Assembly (NCBI GenBank): GCA_964247055.1
Contig: OZ176052.1
Location: forward strand, 5,022,001 to 5,086,000
Source of the DNA: Paragordius varius
Taxonomy: Eukaryota; Nematomorpha
DNA length: 64,000 nt
Direction of reading: 5' to 3'
The translations under genes and the position numbers were made by a program. Shown here in pieces: positions 29,101 through 42,346 of the stretch (position 1 is the first letter of the stretch; every line of letters begins with the position of its first letter). The notes under the pieces were generated by a model. The model had not been told where the DNA came from. It did not search any database and saw only the letters and a program-made list of their open reading frames with translations.

Positions 29101-31761
29101 AAATTTCGCTTAGATTGTATCTTTAGATATAGGTTAAATCCTTTATTATAACAAATGTGCTTTATAATTCAAGTTTTAGAAAATACCATGAATTCTGCAT
29201 TATCATAACATTTTCCCCTTTTTTAATAAAACGTATCATTTACTACATCTAATAAATTGGGTCTGCCAAAAGAGACACCCTAGATTCCAACTTTGACTCA
29301 TACTGTAATTTAACTTGTGCATAAAAAAACACATAACTTTAAATAGTAAAACCTAAAAACTAGAACCTTATTATATAATTCAGAAAGTCTTAATAAACGT
29401 AATGAAAACGCAATCATCTAACAAAGCGTCGAGAACGGTTAAAGCATTCACATAAAAAATATATGTATACTTTTTGCACGTCTGTCTGCATCCGAAAAAG
29501 ATGATGACGAAAGTCTACGCAGTGATGATGTTTTAACAGGCGAGGGATCACGCTCAAATATTGTTTCAAAGGCTGCTTGAGCTTTAGCTATTCGATCAGC
29601 ATGCGATTTACTATCCCTCTTAAGTATTTGTTCCCGTATTTTAGTGCGTTTCCCTCCCCCTCCTCTATTTGATGTACGGTGGCTATTGGAATCATCTTGC
29701 GAATCAGGCATTTCGTCAATTTTTACGACTAAAACAAATGTGCATGAGGATATATTTAAAAAACTTTTTTTTACGAAAAAAAGGAATAGAAAAAAATGCG
29801 TAGATGAGTTTTAAAAGTTTTTCAAGTTTTAAAGATAATAATAAGGTTTTAGTATTAAATAGGTATTTATAATCGGGACAAAAACATGCCCCAATTATTT
29901 AGTTTATGAAAATAATAATAAAAACTTGGTGTATCAGTAATTAGGTGCGAAGCCAATGCTCCAGTAGAATATCGTGAGGCTTTGGAAGGAGTGGCGTTAT
30001 TATTTGATTGGCGATAAACAACTTTATCTTCCATGGCATTAGATGATTCTTTGTCAGAAGCGATATCTTTATTGCTTGTTGAGGCCGCGTACATACTAGG
30101 TTTTGCACATTTATCCGTGCTAAAATAAATTGAATACCACATCAAAATATATTTAAGCTAACCAAAGATATTTAGGCCAAAAATGAATAAAATAATATAC
30201 TAAAAGTTTGGAATTTAGAAGTCATGTTGTTCCATCATGCTGCTGGCTGGATCATTTTGGCAAAATGATAGCACATGTATGCCAATTAAAATGTTTTGAA
30301 AAGGTTTATTCAAAAATTATTTCACAAGATGACGTGAATAGATAATTTAGCTTTAACCATATCGCGCTTAATAAAGATTTTAAGGCATATAAGTTTCCTC
30401 TTAATTATTACGTGTAAAAACTAAATCACAATTTTAAGAATATATAAAATGTGTTTTAACAGTTAAATCTACATTTTTTGTAAATTATTTTTAAATTACC
30501 TTAATTGGCCATCACTTGAGCGTTTTGACGAAGAAACTGGTGGGAGAGTATTGGTCGAATTGGTTGAAGTTTGGTTGGTACCAGCTCCTTCCCTTAACAG
30601 AAATTTGCTTTTCAGTACACTTAGCTGAGATAAGGGCCTTTGACCAGGTTTGGGTGGAGGTTCCTCCGTGAAAACACCGGCGAAATTCTGTGTGAAAAAA
30701 GTATAAATAAATGAGTATATAATAAAAGAAACACCAAATGACAGGATATAACTAAGTTAGAATGCCTTTATTTTTAATATTCTGCGTTTTATACATAAAA
30801 AAGAGTCTAAAATTTTAAAAGAACAGGGCAATTAAATTATTAATTTGTTAATCCCATTTATGATATTTTCACAAATAACAACCTTGGTTAGTAGTAAAAT
30901 GCTATTTAAAATTATCAACTGTTAAATTTACTCATAATTATACCAAAAATTTGTCTTCAGCGTAGAAAATTAGTCATTTTAATAATTTTTACTTATATAC
31001 TTAATATAAATATTACATTATATTAAGTATAAATGCAAAGATGTCAAATCTAACTCCTTAATGTGCACAAGTTGCAATTTGTGAGTACATAAAAAGTGTT
31101 ATGGTTTCAAATCCTTGGACATACCACACCTCGTATGTAAACCATGTAATGTGTTCACACCGATTCAAAATACAAAACCGAAACGGTAAATTTCTTTATA
31201 CAGGGACGTTATTACCGATGGAGGAGGTTTAGTTAATGCAATAAAACACTGATCCAACCAAGCTTGAAAAAATACCATCCAATCAAGCAAATTATACATA
31301 AAAAGTTAATAAACATTAAGACCAAAGCAAAAATATAAACTACAGCGATACGGCAAGCCCTTACATACGGCGGAAAAACCTGGCCGTTGAGTAAAACTAA
31401 TAAAAACAAAATTTTACAAACAGTAAATAAATCAAGAAAATCCTGTATGCATTAAACCCATCCAAATATAAAGTCATAATTTTGACGCCCACGCAATCTT
31501 TCAAAACCTAATTTATATAATCCAAACCAAAAGACTAAGCTGGTTAGGACACGAGCGAATAGATGATGCTAATATTTTTAAATAGATGCAACATTATAAA
31601 TTGGTTTCAAAAGCTCTACCAGGTCGTCCTTTTGAAACATGGCAAACAATCACAGAAGATCCTAAGGAACATTGATGTTATGGACGCCTACAAAGGCAAA
31701 ACATAGAAGATAAACATACATCAGACACTCGTTATTGAGTATCCTATCCTGATCAAGATTG

Positions 31762-31796
<35 letters not shown>

Positions 31797-34700
31797 CCTT
31801 GAGTGAGATATATGTATATACCTTGAGTGAAACTAGTAAAGGATTGCAATTTTTTCCAGCTATCCATTCAGATGCTTGGAGAGCTGGTCGAGGACTAGCA
31901 GTGGGCGGATACAAATCTTCTTGATATACCATTGACTAAAATGTTATATATTTATTTCATAAAATGGGCCCAATGCGCCATATTTACAGGCTTTGAAAAA
32001 AAAAGATTGTTTGCATATTTTAACCTTACAACATATATTTTTTGTTATAAAATATAATTTTTCGAAACATTTTTGTTTGTTCTGATATTTTTCTCAATGC
32101 ACAATAAATATTTTTTAGCATACCTTTCGTGGAACAATCATAGAAACGGGTTCAATCACAGTAATATTGTTGGTTGCCGTGCTATCGGCTCGTAACTTAT
32201 AAAATCGATAAATTTCGCAAATGGAAGTGTCTAAACCACGTTTTGGCATAGCACATAAACCGGTTTGTGGGATAGATGTTTGATACATACCTTTATGTTA
32301 TGTAAATTAGAATGAGGTTTTTAAATTTACAAAAATAAGAGATTAAATAATAAAGATATTATTAAATTTTATCAAGATAACACTTATTTAAAATTATTTT
32401 TAAATTGTTCTAAACGCTTTTTTCCGCTAAATAAAATAATCCAATGATACCAATTACAAAATCTACCTATAATTTGTAATTTCACAAGAGTTTTCATTTT
32501 TAAAATAAAAAAGGTTTCTGACCTAAATGTGATAACAAATGATGCTTATCAACTTCACCGTCGGATTCGGAACCACTCAGTGTGTGAATGTTAAAATGCG
32601 TGCTGTAATCAGGAGGAAGCGATGAAGCTCGAAATTCGTAAAAGCGAATGCTACCATCTCCCTAAATTTTAAGATAATTAGTATCAGAATGTTACAAAAA
32701 ATGAGAGACCCTAATAGCTTTGATGGATCAATTTCAAAATTATCCAATGAATGAGATGTATTTTAGACTTATTTCCATATGTTAACTTACAAAAACAAAC
32801 GTTATTGATTCAAATATTAAATAATATATATTTATCTAAAAATATGATATGTGTAGCTTGCTTAAATAGATTGAAACATTTATATGGTAATAAATGCTAA
32901 TATGTATATAAATATTTGATGCGCTATAACATATATTTTTCTAAAAAAAGTCTAAAATGTGTGAAAAAGGTACCTTTCCACCAATATACAGAATCCCGGT
33001 ATCCTGATCAAAAAAGGGAAATAGGGCACCAGGGGATGAATCAATAGTTTCCAAACTCAAAGGTTCCTTCATTTTTCGCTAAAATTATCATAGAAAAAAA
33101 AGTTAAAACAAAACGTTAGTGTTTAAAGATTTGTTACATCTAAATTAAAAAATAAGTTTAAATAAAAAAATTAAAAAAAACCTGGTCCCAAACAGCAATT
33201 TGCCGTTCACTCATCCGTGAGAATCCCGTTGTAATTAAATAGTGATCTTTGTGCCCATAAGGATCACGGTCCACGAAAAATACGCGTGAACTTTTAACAC
33301 CCTGATGACTTTTGGTTTCCTAAATCACAAACATTAATTTATAGTATATTTTAAAAAAATAATATTTTTAAATATATTAGGATAAATATAAAATATTACA
33401 ACGAGAACGAATATTTTATATTAAGATAATAATTTGTATTCTCGTAAAATTTATTAAAATAAAACTATATCCAAAATTTTCAATACATGAGAGTATCTTT
33501 TTCAATGGATTAAACTATAACAAAGGAAAATAATAATAAGATTAATTAAAACAAAATTTGAAAAATATAATTATAAATGATAAAAAATGCAAAGTGATGT
33601 CCATGTGTTATTGTTTTTTTTACGAGAATACAAATTATTATCTTAACATAAAATACTACAGCCTTTATTTTATGTTTTGTTATTATATCAGATTTGTGTC
33701 TTTTAAACATCATCAAACTTTATGGAAATATGTTACATAATTTTTAACATAAAGTTAAATGTAACGTGTAGAAGGCTAAATTTAGTTTATCATATTCAAA
33801 ATTATCTTGAAACTAACAGACAGTTTTAAAATATTGATACATCAATTCTATATTCAAAAATTATAAACCAAAACTCTGTAATTAAGATAAGAATCAAAGA
33901 CAATTTCACTTGAGAACTCCCTCCCTTTTTTTCATTCAAAAGGATATCTTGTTTTAACAAAGTTGAATGTAAACATACGGTAGTTTAAATTTCTATTACA
34001 TTTTAAAGTTTTGTTTTCGAATGAAAACGTATAAAGATGGAAATTAAATACTATAGCGGTAGATCCTTTCCGCGGATCAAGGATTCGTAACAATTTATCT
34101 TTACAGGTGGTGGCAAGCAGACTCCCATCATAATTCCAAGCCGCATCCCAAACAGCATCCTCGTGATCTACAATGGTTCGAAATGCATGACCTGTTTCAG
34201 TATTCCAAATGATAACCTAGACACAGTGTGCGCACAAAAAAAATATATTTTGTGAATAATTTTTTGATTCTTGTTAAAAGGGTTATCATCATACGCAAAT
34301 TATCCTTCTCTTTTTTAGTGCATAATACACTTTGGTCCTTGTTACGTTAAAAATATATATTACCTTGGTTGTGAATGCAAATTATATTATTTATACTTAT
34401 TATCTTTAACAACGTTTAAACCACACAACTTTATCCTTGTGAATGCAATAACCAAATTTCCTAATGTATATAAGGAATCATTGTAACATACAGAACACAT
34501 TATATTATATTATTCAGTTTTGATGTTATACTAAATAAATAAATATATCCTTTATCATTTATATTAATTCTTAAGGAATTAAAAGTTATATGGGGATACA
34601 TTTATATATTATATTTACATATTACAGCAGCATATTAATACATATTACATGTGGTAACTAAAAACCTTTTCTCAACATTATTTTCCAATTTACGTAAATA

Positions 34701-37700
34701 TCGTCTGGATCTGTAACGATAATCAACCTGGACCCTCTTGAGCAATACTTTTAAAGTGTCCAAATACATATTTTGGTTCAAATTAATCAGTTTCTTTCCA
34801 TCTTTCTATTTTGTCCTCATCAACAAATAAATTACCGTTTTAATAGCGGTAGTAAGGGGTTTCTTTGGCGTCTTTGTCGCGCATTTTTAAAAAATCTTAA
34901 AAGCTTGTTTGTTGTTTTTATCCTCACATAAGAATTCCGTTCTATCTTATCCATTGTGACAAGCCTTTTAAGTTCTTTATTATGGCTTTATATTTTTATT
35001 TTCCATTATTTTTATATTATAACCTCTGATTTCAGAAGCTCATTTTTCTCTTGAAATTCCATATTATTGTTTCCTCTTTCAGACATGCTTAAGTTTTTTA
35101 GGACCTAAGGGTTTCATCCGCTAATAATTTTTATGAAAAATTTAAGTACTATGTTGAAAACTTATAAAAAGGCTATATGATCATTAATAATTCAAAAAAT
35201 GTCCATACTTTGGTGTCGAAAAATATTACATTTATAAGCAAAAGAATTGATTTGAGTTAAAGCATTTATTACTGATCTTCGGGTGCAAACTTGTTTATAT
35301 TTAAGAAACTTTCTTTAGTTTCCATACATGTGACTTGCGCATCGAATGTGCCTTTTTTGTGCTTTTCACTCATTGATTGCAGCGTTAATTTTAAAGCACG
35401 TTTAACATTTACAATGATTGGAAAAATCTCTATTCTCTCTTTTGTTTATTATAAATCAGTGATTTGAAAAACCAACCATCATGCATTTATAAAAATTCTG
35501 TATTTTATAAAATGCTTTTTAATAGCACATGTTGGATATTTATTTTTTGTATTACATAATGAATGGTAACTACTTGAAAAATGAACATGTATAATTATGA
35601 TTACAATTGCACAATTTTAGCAAATTAAAATATAATGAATGAATAGTACAAATAATATCGATATTTTGTAAAAATTTTCTAATAACAATAGCAATGCTAA
35701 AAGTACATTTTTATAAAAAATTTACATTTAAAATCTACAATAACTAAGAAAAATATATTTTTGATTTTTATTATGTTATGTTTATTGGTAAAAGTTTTAA
35801 ATTTTTTGTTATTTATAGTTAATACTCCTTTAAAAAAATTATGCACCATTTCAAAATACAACGCCGTTATTTATAAGCTCACAACATATTATATGTAAAA
35901 ATAAAAATACCACACCATTAAAAAATCATATCATTTTTAAATTTATCGATTTTTTAAAAATAATATAATATATTTTCCTCCTGCTAAAACAGTTTAATCA
36001 ATTCAAATAAAAAATATTCTAATCATTTTAAAAAGTCAGGGTTAGTCATTCTGTTTTTGAAATGTGGACGAAAACCTTATAAATTTATTTTTGTACAGAT
36101 AAAAAGCACTCGAAAGTATATGGTTAAGTTCAATGACCAGATCCAGAAAGCAACAGTTAAATTATGTGCAATAGAAAGAGAAAACAATAGTATAATATTT
36201 ATATTTGAAATATTTTACATAAAAAAATTAAATAAATTTTAATCTATATAATGTTTGCATAAAAACTATAAGAAAAATATAATTATCGCTAATATATTGA
36301 GAGGTTTTTGGCTCACCCGCTAATCTTAAAACATCTTTTTTTTCCTCCAAACACGATTTGCACTAACCGTTGTCTCGCCGGAGATTAATTAATAGTTTTT
36401 TTCGCAATAAATTATATTGGCGTGATATACCACTTTTAATTATATATTTATTCTTTAATTTTTGTCAAGATAAGAGCTTAGTTGTATGAAATGATAAATT
36501 ACGCAAAATAAAACTATATGTAAATTTGATTCAGTCAAATTTGTAATTAAAAAATACGCCGCTAAGCTATATAAATGAATATTGTAAATTAAAAATTGAT
36601 TTTATAGAAATTTTTATATGTATAAAAAAGTATATGTTATAAAAACATTTATTAATCATGTGATATTTCAATGTGACCGTTAAAACAATTATTAAAAACG
36701 GTGCAAAATTGTTTTATATACGTTCAAATTAAGGTCTATTGTGATATATCTAAAAATAGTTTATGTTAATTCAAAAACTGACTTGCACAACTAAGCACTT
36801 TTTATTAATGTTATTTCCAATTTACGTTTAAGTTTATAATAGGAAAGAGGTCAATAATACATAATTTTATTCAAAACAATTATGTAATTATGTTACATTT
36901 TGACGAAAACCACACACCACACACACATAATTTACACTACTAAAGAAAGGCACATCAAATTTACAAAACTAATATCCAAAATTATCTAAATAAAAAACTA
37001 ACCCTTGCGTCAGAAGAGGTAGTAGCTAAAATATTACTGGCAGCCGGGTGCCAAGCTAAACAATTGACACGTTTATCATGCCTTTGAAGTGAAACCAAGA
37101 GGCCATGGGGTGAGCTATGGGTATGGTAGTTTAGGGATGAACGATGTATATTAGTATTGCTGCTGTTTGATGATAAATTGTTTTGATAATTTACATTATT
37201 GTTATTGTGGCCACCTATTTAAAGAAAGATAAAATATCACATTTTTAATTTATTTTAACATAATAATCTCAAACTTATCCAAAAAATGTAAAAGTAAGTA
37301 TGCTAAAATTGTTGAAAAAAAACCTAGGGCTGAAGTTGAAACTTGCCAAATTTTTACGGTGGCATCTTCGGAACCTGTTGCGATAACATCATCATCAAAT
37401 GGGTTCCAAGCCAACTCCACAATCGGTTTGGAGTGTCCAGCAAAATGGGGTAGTCTGGAATCATCGATTCTCCCTTTCTAAATTTGAGCAGAAAAATAAA
37501 CTAAATTAATAATTTTTTTATGAAGTTTTCTTGGTGTACAACAATATAATTACTACGAATATTATCAAAGTTTAATTTCAAATCCTTTTTAAATTGTAAT
37601 AAATTGACTTGTGAAAAGTGAGAACATTGTGGAAACTAGTTGAAATTTGCAATCTATGCTTAATTGATTTTTAATAGCAACACATGGAAACAATGATCAT

Positions 37701-39403
37701 ACATAATAATGACAAATTTCGATTTTTATTTCAATTTATAATAATGAAAAATTTAATTGTACTAAATATTATTTTGTATTCAAACCACTTGACATATAAA
37801 TTTTTTATTAACATTGTTCCATTATAAAAATACTAATAATAAAGAAAAATAATTTGCTAACAATTATATATACAATGATTAAAATATGCACAAGAATAAT
37901 TAAAAATTATTAAAATTAATATTATAATGACAGGATGTTAATTAAAGTTACAACATTAACCATACAGAAATTGGAATTAAAATGTATAATATGTAAATTA
38001 TTTAAAAATTAATAAGTAGCTATTAATTAATCCAATAACTAAAAAATCATATTTGAAGTGTCTTTTGGAGAAATAATTTTTCATATTTAACCTATCTATA
38101 TATCTATCTAAATTTGGTTAAAATGAAAAAATTAGGTATTGCATACACAATTTGAGAGTTTTAGTGTATAGAAATAGATCTATTATTTAACATAGGGGTA
38201 AGTGTCCAACCCATATGACTTCGCAGGCGGCATTTTAGGATCAAAAAATGGCCGCCGCGTTCGCAAAATATATGGGCAATAACAAATATTTTATCAGAAT
38301 TTAAAAACAATACTGTTAAAACTACCATTTATTTTAACAATTTTTGTTAAGTTCATTGCCAAAATTCGAGGAAACTTTTTAAAAATTTGTTTAAATCAAT
38401 TTTATTTACGTTACGTAAAATATTGGATTTTAAATTTCTCGCGGGCCCGCGTGTTGGACACCCCTGATTCCATAGATTGCTACGCGATTCGGACTCTGAA
38501 TGTGAAGGGTAAGGCACAATAAGATATTATGAGTAAAAAAATTGGGATATGTCTTACTATATAATATGTTATAAACAAAAACAAAAACATTGAAAAACAG
38601 GTGAAGATCAATACAAATCGCCCATTTGTCTTGAAATATTTTAAATAAAGTTACAATTTTTATTACTTATATTTTGAAGTTCAACGCAATAAATGAATGT
38701 TTCATTGCGAAACTCCAATTCACAAAATGACAGAAAAACAATAAAATAAGCGCCCTCGTCCTCCAATGTAAAACACACATTTAACTTTTAACGAATTGTT
38801 AAAATAGAAAAGAGAAGCGCTTGGGGTACTGATTGATAAGGGCAGAGGCGTAGCTTGTATTTCTGGCGCCCGATCATGAATCAGTGATAGCCCCCGCCTC
38901 TCCTACATGGAACCCCATGCGTTTTAATAAATAATCAAATTCAAACCGTGGACATGACCAACCACTCATAAATGGGTGAATTATTAATGTAATAAATAAA
39001 ATGATAACTTTTAAATTTTTTAAAATAAAATCAAAAAATTTTAAAATCCGGCGCCCTATGGCGCCCGGTGCATCACCCCCCATTTCATCCTCCCTAGCTA
39101 CGCCTCAATATAAGGGGGATGCTTAAAACTTAACCAACATCAATATACATGGTTTTTAGTTTTTCAAAAAAACAATTTTTAGAAAAACTTAAAAAAAACC
39201 TGCCAAAGGGGTAGAATGACAAAAGTTCCACCGCCCTCACTTTGAATGGAAACAGCCATCCATTTAGGATTAACAGCAAGGGGACATCCTTCGGTTTGAT
39301 GTTTGGAAACACGAATGCCTTCGTAAGTTTCACTTTTGCGAACGGCTCCTTTTCCAAAAACATTACGGAATTTGGAAGTTTTCCTCGTTTCTTCTTTAAT
39401 CAT
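23142..39403 (-). CDS. Coronin with a very long C-terminal region
   Basis: Actin- and Arp2/3-binding regulator of the coronin family. Twenty-one exons join with consistent phase into 1447 residues: 39403-39200, 37477-37324, 37214-37003, 34216-34052, 33319-33182, 33078-32974, 32661-32523, 32290-32124, 31935-31822, 30687-30500, 30119-29926, 29728-29471, 28984-28847, 28575-28472, 28159-27828, 27267-27134, 26362-26158, 25449-25333, 25125-25022, 24800-24154 and 23666-23142 (stop TGA). The N-terminus [10 protein letters not shown] is the coronin signature. WD repeats follow ([63 protein letters not shown]), then the conserved [11 protein letters not shown] block (about 429). Residues about 470-1270 are Ser/Thr/Asn/Pro-rich. 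A coiled coil [20 protein letters not shown] sits near 1290, then a 130-residue tail. Usual one-propeller coronins have 450-600 residues. An Asn/Ser-rich insert (about 120-150) interrupts the second or third blade. Large introns hold MITEs and a LINE scrap. Confidence 0.92.
23772..24063. mobile_element. Non-autonomous hAT-type element with GC-rich ends
   Basis: The ends resemble 'caggagtcctcaac' and 'gtgttggaccctg', with GC-rich subterminal blocks 'cgggccgca' and 'tgcggcccgg'. The same end structure occurs at 38193-38466, 40959-41204 and 45711-45994, and as scraps near 9530 and 54241. It lies in the last intron of the coronin gene. The 'caggggtgtccaa' type of end and the 8-bp target duplication seen at the 40959 copy fit the hAT superfamily. 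It has no transposase. Confidence 0.7.
28612..28790. mobile_element. TA-flanked palindromic MITE (CAGTATGA ends)
   Basis: Inverted ends read CAGTATGA.TAAGTATACATTG and stay complementary for most of the 179-bp element, which is flanked by TA on both sides (28610-28611, 28791-28792). This is the layout of Tc1/mariner-derived MITEs. A second copy lies at 57821-58010. It occupies the coronin intron between exons 28984-28847 and 28575-28472. Confidence 0.8.
31330..31760 (+). mobile_element. Decayed LINE 3' fragment
   Basis: Plus-strand translation in shifting frames gives [11 protein letters not shown] (compare the YG.ETW block of LINE reverse transcriptases) and then [16 protein letters not shown] and [16 protein letters not shown], the same RL.W.GH / GRP..TW tail as at 16337-16640 but more decayed. 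Stops interrupt the reading, so it is an old insertion. It lies in a coronin intron, antisense to the gene, and is followed by an (AT)n run at about 31758-31790. Confidence 0.65.
33410..33657. mobile_element. Short MITE-like element with 37-bp inverted ends
   Basis: 'ttaagataataatttgtatt' near 33420 followed by 'ctcgtaaaa' faces its near-perfect complement at about 33617-33655. The spacer is about 165 bp with no coding capacity. It lies in the coronin intron between exons 34216-34052 and 33319-33182. I could not fix a target duplication. Confidence 0.6.
34217..37002. other. 2.8-kb coronin intron without recognisable content
   Basis: This is the largest coronin intron. Apart from AT-rich low-complexity sequence I see no open frame of interest, no repeated block shared with the named elements, and no convincing RNA gene. 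Confidence 0.5.
38193..38466. mobile_element. Non-autonomous hAT-type element with GC-rich ends
   Basis: It begins 'taggggtaagtgtccaac' and ends 'gcgtgttggacacccctg', with GC-rich subterminal blocks ('gccgccgcg', 'gcgggcccgcg') and an AT-rich interior without coding capacity. It is the same family as 40959-41204 and sits in the first coronin intron. The flanking 8 bp match only partly (about 5/8), which suggests an older insertion. Confidence 0.7.
38843..39107. mobile_element. MITE with GAGGCGTAGCT inverted ends
   Basis: The left end 'agaggcgtagcttg' faces the right end 'ctagctacgcctca', with internal GC-rich 'ggcgccc' motifs near both ends. The open frame on the minus strand at 38874-39083 is only a by-product of this sequence. 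It lies in the first intron of coronin. Superfamily not assigned. Confidence 0.65.
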
Positions 39404-39936
39404 TTTAATAATTATTTATTATCCTTAGCGAATAATATTTTAATTTAGCAAATAATAAATTTGACGCGATAGAAACTAAATTAATTATTGTTTTTAGTCA
39501 ATAAGTTGTTTAAAAAAATGTGCGAATTTTTTGTGTATGCTGTAAGATTTTATTTCACATCCTTGAGAATAATAGAATATTTTGAAATATTCGAATATAT
39601 CACATATCATATAAAACTGATAATTTAAATATAGTGAAATGGTAAAAAAATAGTTTTAACACAGTTTATTATATAATATAAAATTTAAAATGATTATGTT
39701 TGTACTAATTTTTTAACAATTTTATCAAGATCAAGGTTAAAAAAATCAATCACTATGTAAAAATCGAATAATACAAAGTGCATTGTGAGATGGTAGTAAA
39801 AAATAAAACGAAAAAACGCATTTAATATCAGATAAAAAAATAGAGATTTTGAATATCCTCATGAAAAATAATGTACATGTGTTTGAAATATGATGTAGAT
39901 AAAACGAAATCCATTTAAACACTCCATTAACTGTTG

Positions 39937-41500
39937 GGGTAGTGTATATCCCATAGCCATTCGAAATTTAAATAACTTAAAAAGAAGGTATCAAGCCGAA
40001 TTTAAAAATAGCTTTACGTCATTTAAGCCACATTATAAAAAATATTATTTTTAAATGTAAGATTGTAAATACTCATCACAAACTTTTTGCTGCTTTAATA
40101 ATTTATTTAAATCGCTAACGCAACAGGCAAATAGTATCATGGGAAATGATAAAAAAAGCATTAAGCTAAATATACCAGCAAAAACTTGATATTGATTATT
40201 TTAATATCAGCTGTTGTTTTAATCGTGTTTTGGAGTGGCCCAATTTTAGGCTCTAAAAATCACAAAACTAAAAAAACCTGTTTTGTATCTAAAACATAAA
40301 AACAATGTATAAAAATTAAATTTTAACTAGCTTGTTTATAAAATTAACTGCCCCAAAAGGTAAAGTAGGACAAAAAGTAAGATGGGAATAAAGCGTAAAT
40401 TTTAAATTTTATTGGTATTTATACAATATATTTTATGTTAATTCCGCGTCAAATATTTTTCAAATTTTTATATTATGAAACAAAAAATTTGTTTGCATTT
40501 TAGTTTTGATGTCTAAAAATAGGGTCCATGAAACAAAAGGGTAATTGTTTTCTGTTAAGATATAATCAATAAATCAAAATTAATTTTAATATGAAGGATG
40601 TTTTAATAACTTTTTTACTATAAAGTTCTTTAATAAATTTTGGCGAATAAATGTTTGATATAAGGAATTTTTACAATTTAGTTTTTAACATCAATAATTC
40701 TATTTAATTATTTATAATATTTATTGCAGTGGCTAAAATTTAGGCCAAAAGGCACAAAAATATATTAGGGTATGAAAATAGGGACTTATTATCACTTCAT
40801 GACCCTTTCACTTTTTTGTCCCCGATTACTTAAAACAGTTGTTATAGACAGTCTTATAAATTAATTACTGTTTAGAACGTCAGCTAAAATCTATCAGCAT
40901 TCTTCTCCAATATTAGATAAAAAAGCTAATAATTTTTATAATTTTGTAACTTCTAGAGCAGGGGTGTCTAAAACAAATGGCTTAGCGGACCGCATTTTTG
41001 GCTAATAATTCGAATAATTTTAAAAGAAAATATAATAATTTATTTAATTAAAAAACTGTAAACCCAATAAAGCAATTTTTTCTAGCTCCCCCCAATTTGT
41101 TAGATTTATTTAAAAAAGTTAATGACTTTTTAATTTATTGAGATTTCATTAGCATATTTTTGCAAATTATCAGAATTTTGAGGGTCGTGTGTTGAACACG
41201 CCTGTCCTAGAGCCTAAAATTGGGACAGATCCAAAAAACGATTACAACAGCTGTTTAAATAAAGTTTTTGCTAGTAAAATAAAATCTAAAAGCTTACTAA
41301 TATCATCTTCTAACTATAATAATTTGCATATTTTATTATCGATGTAAAAATAAAGGGAAAAATGGCCGCGAAAATGCTTGAAATGAGCAAATTTTAAATA
41401 AATTATATAGTGCGACTGAAAGCTAAAAAGGCATATTAATTCAGCCTAATACCTTCACTTTTCAAGATAATTTTTTAAATCGCCTAATAAAACACTACCC
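39937..41500. mobile_element. Long palindromic element, interrupted by a nested hAT-type element
   Basis: The left arm (about 39937-40400) is repeated in inverted orientation at about 40800-41500. 'accagcaaaaacttgatatt' near 40186 faces the complement of 'aaagtttttgctag' near 41265, and the outer ends read GGGGTAGTGT / ACACTACCC. The right arm is split by the 246-bp element at 40959-41204. Single arms of the same family occur at 6825, 44090 and 61905. No transposase frame is present. Confidence 0.7.
40959..41204. mobile_element. hAT-type non-autonomous element with 8-bp target duplication, nested
   Basis: Ends are 'caggggtgtctaaaac' and 'tgttgaacacgcctg'. The flanks are TTCTAGAG (40951-40958) and TCCTAGAG (41205-41212), an 8-bp target duplication with one mismatch, as expected for hAT. 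It is inserted in the right arm of the 39937-41500 palindrome and is therefore younger than it. The interior is AT-rich and non-coding. Confidence 0.85.
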
Positions 41501-41587
41501 TTATAAAGGTCATGTGTTAAATTTGTTTATAAGGCCCTGATCTTAACACTTCCTTACTTTTATTTTTTTTGTATGTCTTGATATAAT

Positions 41588-42346
41588 TGGGTGGTTATAT
41601 AAAAAATATTGTGCTGAATTGAAAAATATGCTTTCTTTAGCCTTTTAGGGGCTTTGTACAATAATTTATTAAAAATGTTAAATTGCCAAAAATTCACATC
41701 TGAAACTTTTTTGCCGCCATTTTTTATGTTTTTTAACTTGCTATTTCATCAAGATAATAAATTTATATTATGGTTAAAAAGGTAAATAGTTAGCTTTAAA
41801 AAGTTTTCAGGCTACATTTTACCAACAAAAACTTGATGTATTTTTTAAATATCAGCTGTTCGGTTTGACCATGTTTTGGAGCTGTCCCAATATACCTTAG
41901 AAAAAACTATAAACAATATAACCTTTTTACTGAATATGTGAACAACGTTTTATAATTAAATTTTAACTCGAAGGTAATGAAGTGTTTTTAGGAATCAAAT
42001 TACTATTTTAAATGTTTTATTGACCAAATTTTAATTATCTAACCCTCTTCTCCTGTATTAAATACAATTTTAATTTTTACACTTTTTTCACTTCTGAAGT
42101 CCCTAATTCGGATAGTCTCAAAACATGATAGAAGCACAGTTGATAATAAATTAATAAATATCAAAATTGCTGGTAAATTCGTAAGCATTACAAAGTTTTA
42201 TATATGCATTTAATTGCCTGTTTTGGCGACTCAAAAAATTATTATAAAAAATGGAGGCGAATATTGTGCGCTCAAAAGGCTATAGAAAGGATATTTTTAA
42301 ATTTATCACAATGGTAAAAATATAATGATATAAAAACTCCACCCCA
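41588..42346. mobile_element. Second palindromic element of the same family
   Basis: The left arm (41588-41990) carries the family blocks in forward order ('ctttctttagcctttt', 'attttaccaacaaaaac', 'atcagctgtt'); the right arm (about 42060-42346) carries them complemented ('attgctggtaaattc', 'ggcgaatattgtgcgc', 'aaaaggctatag'). Outer ends read GGGTGGTTATAT and a complementary ATATAA...CCACCCC. It is adjacent to the 39937-41500 copy in the coronin-EGFL7 intergenic region. No coding capacity. Confidence 0.65.

Noticed and set aside
38874-39083. 69-codon minus-strand frame
   Set aside because: It lies entirely within the GAGGCGTAGCT-ended MITE and reflects its GC-rich ends.
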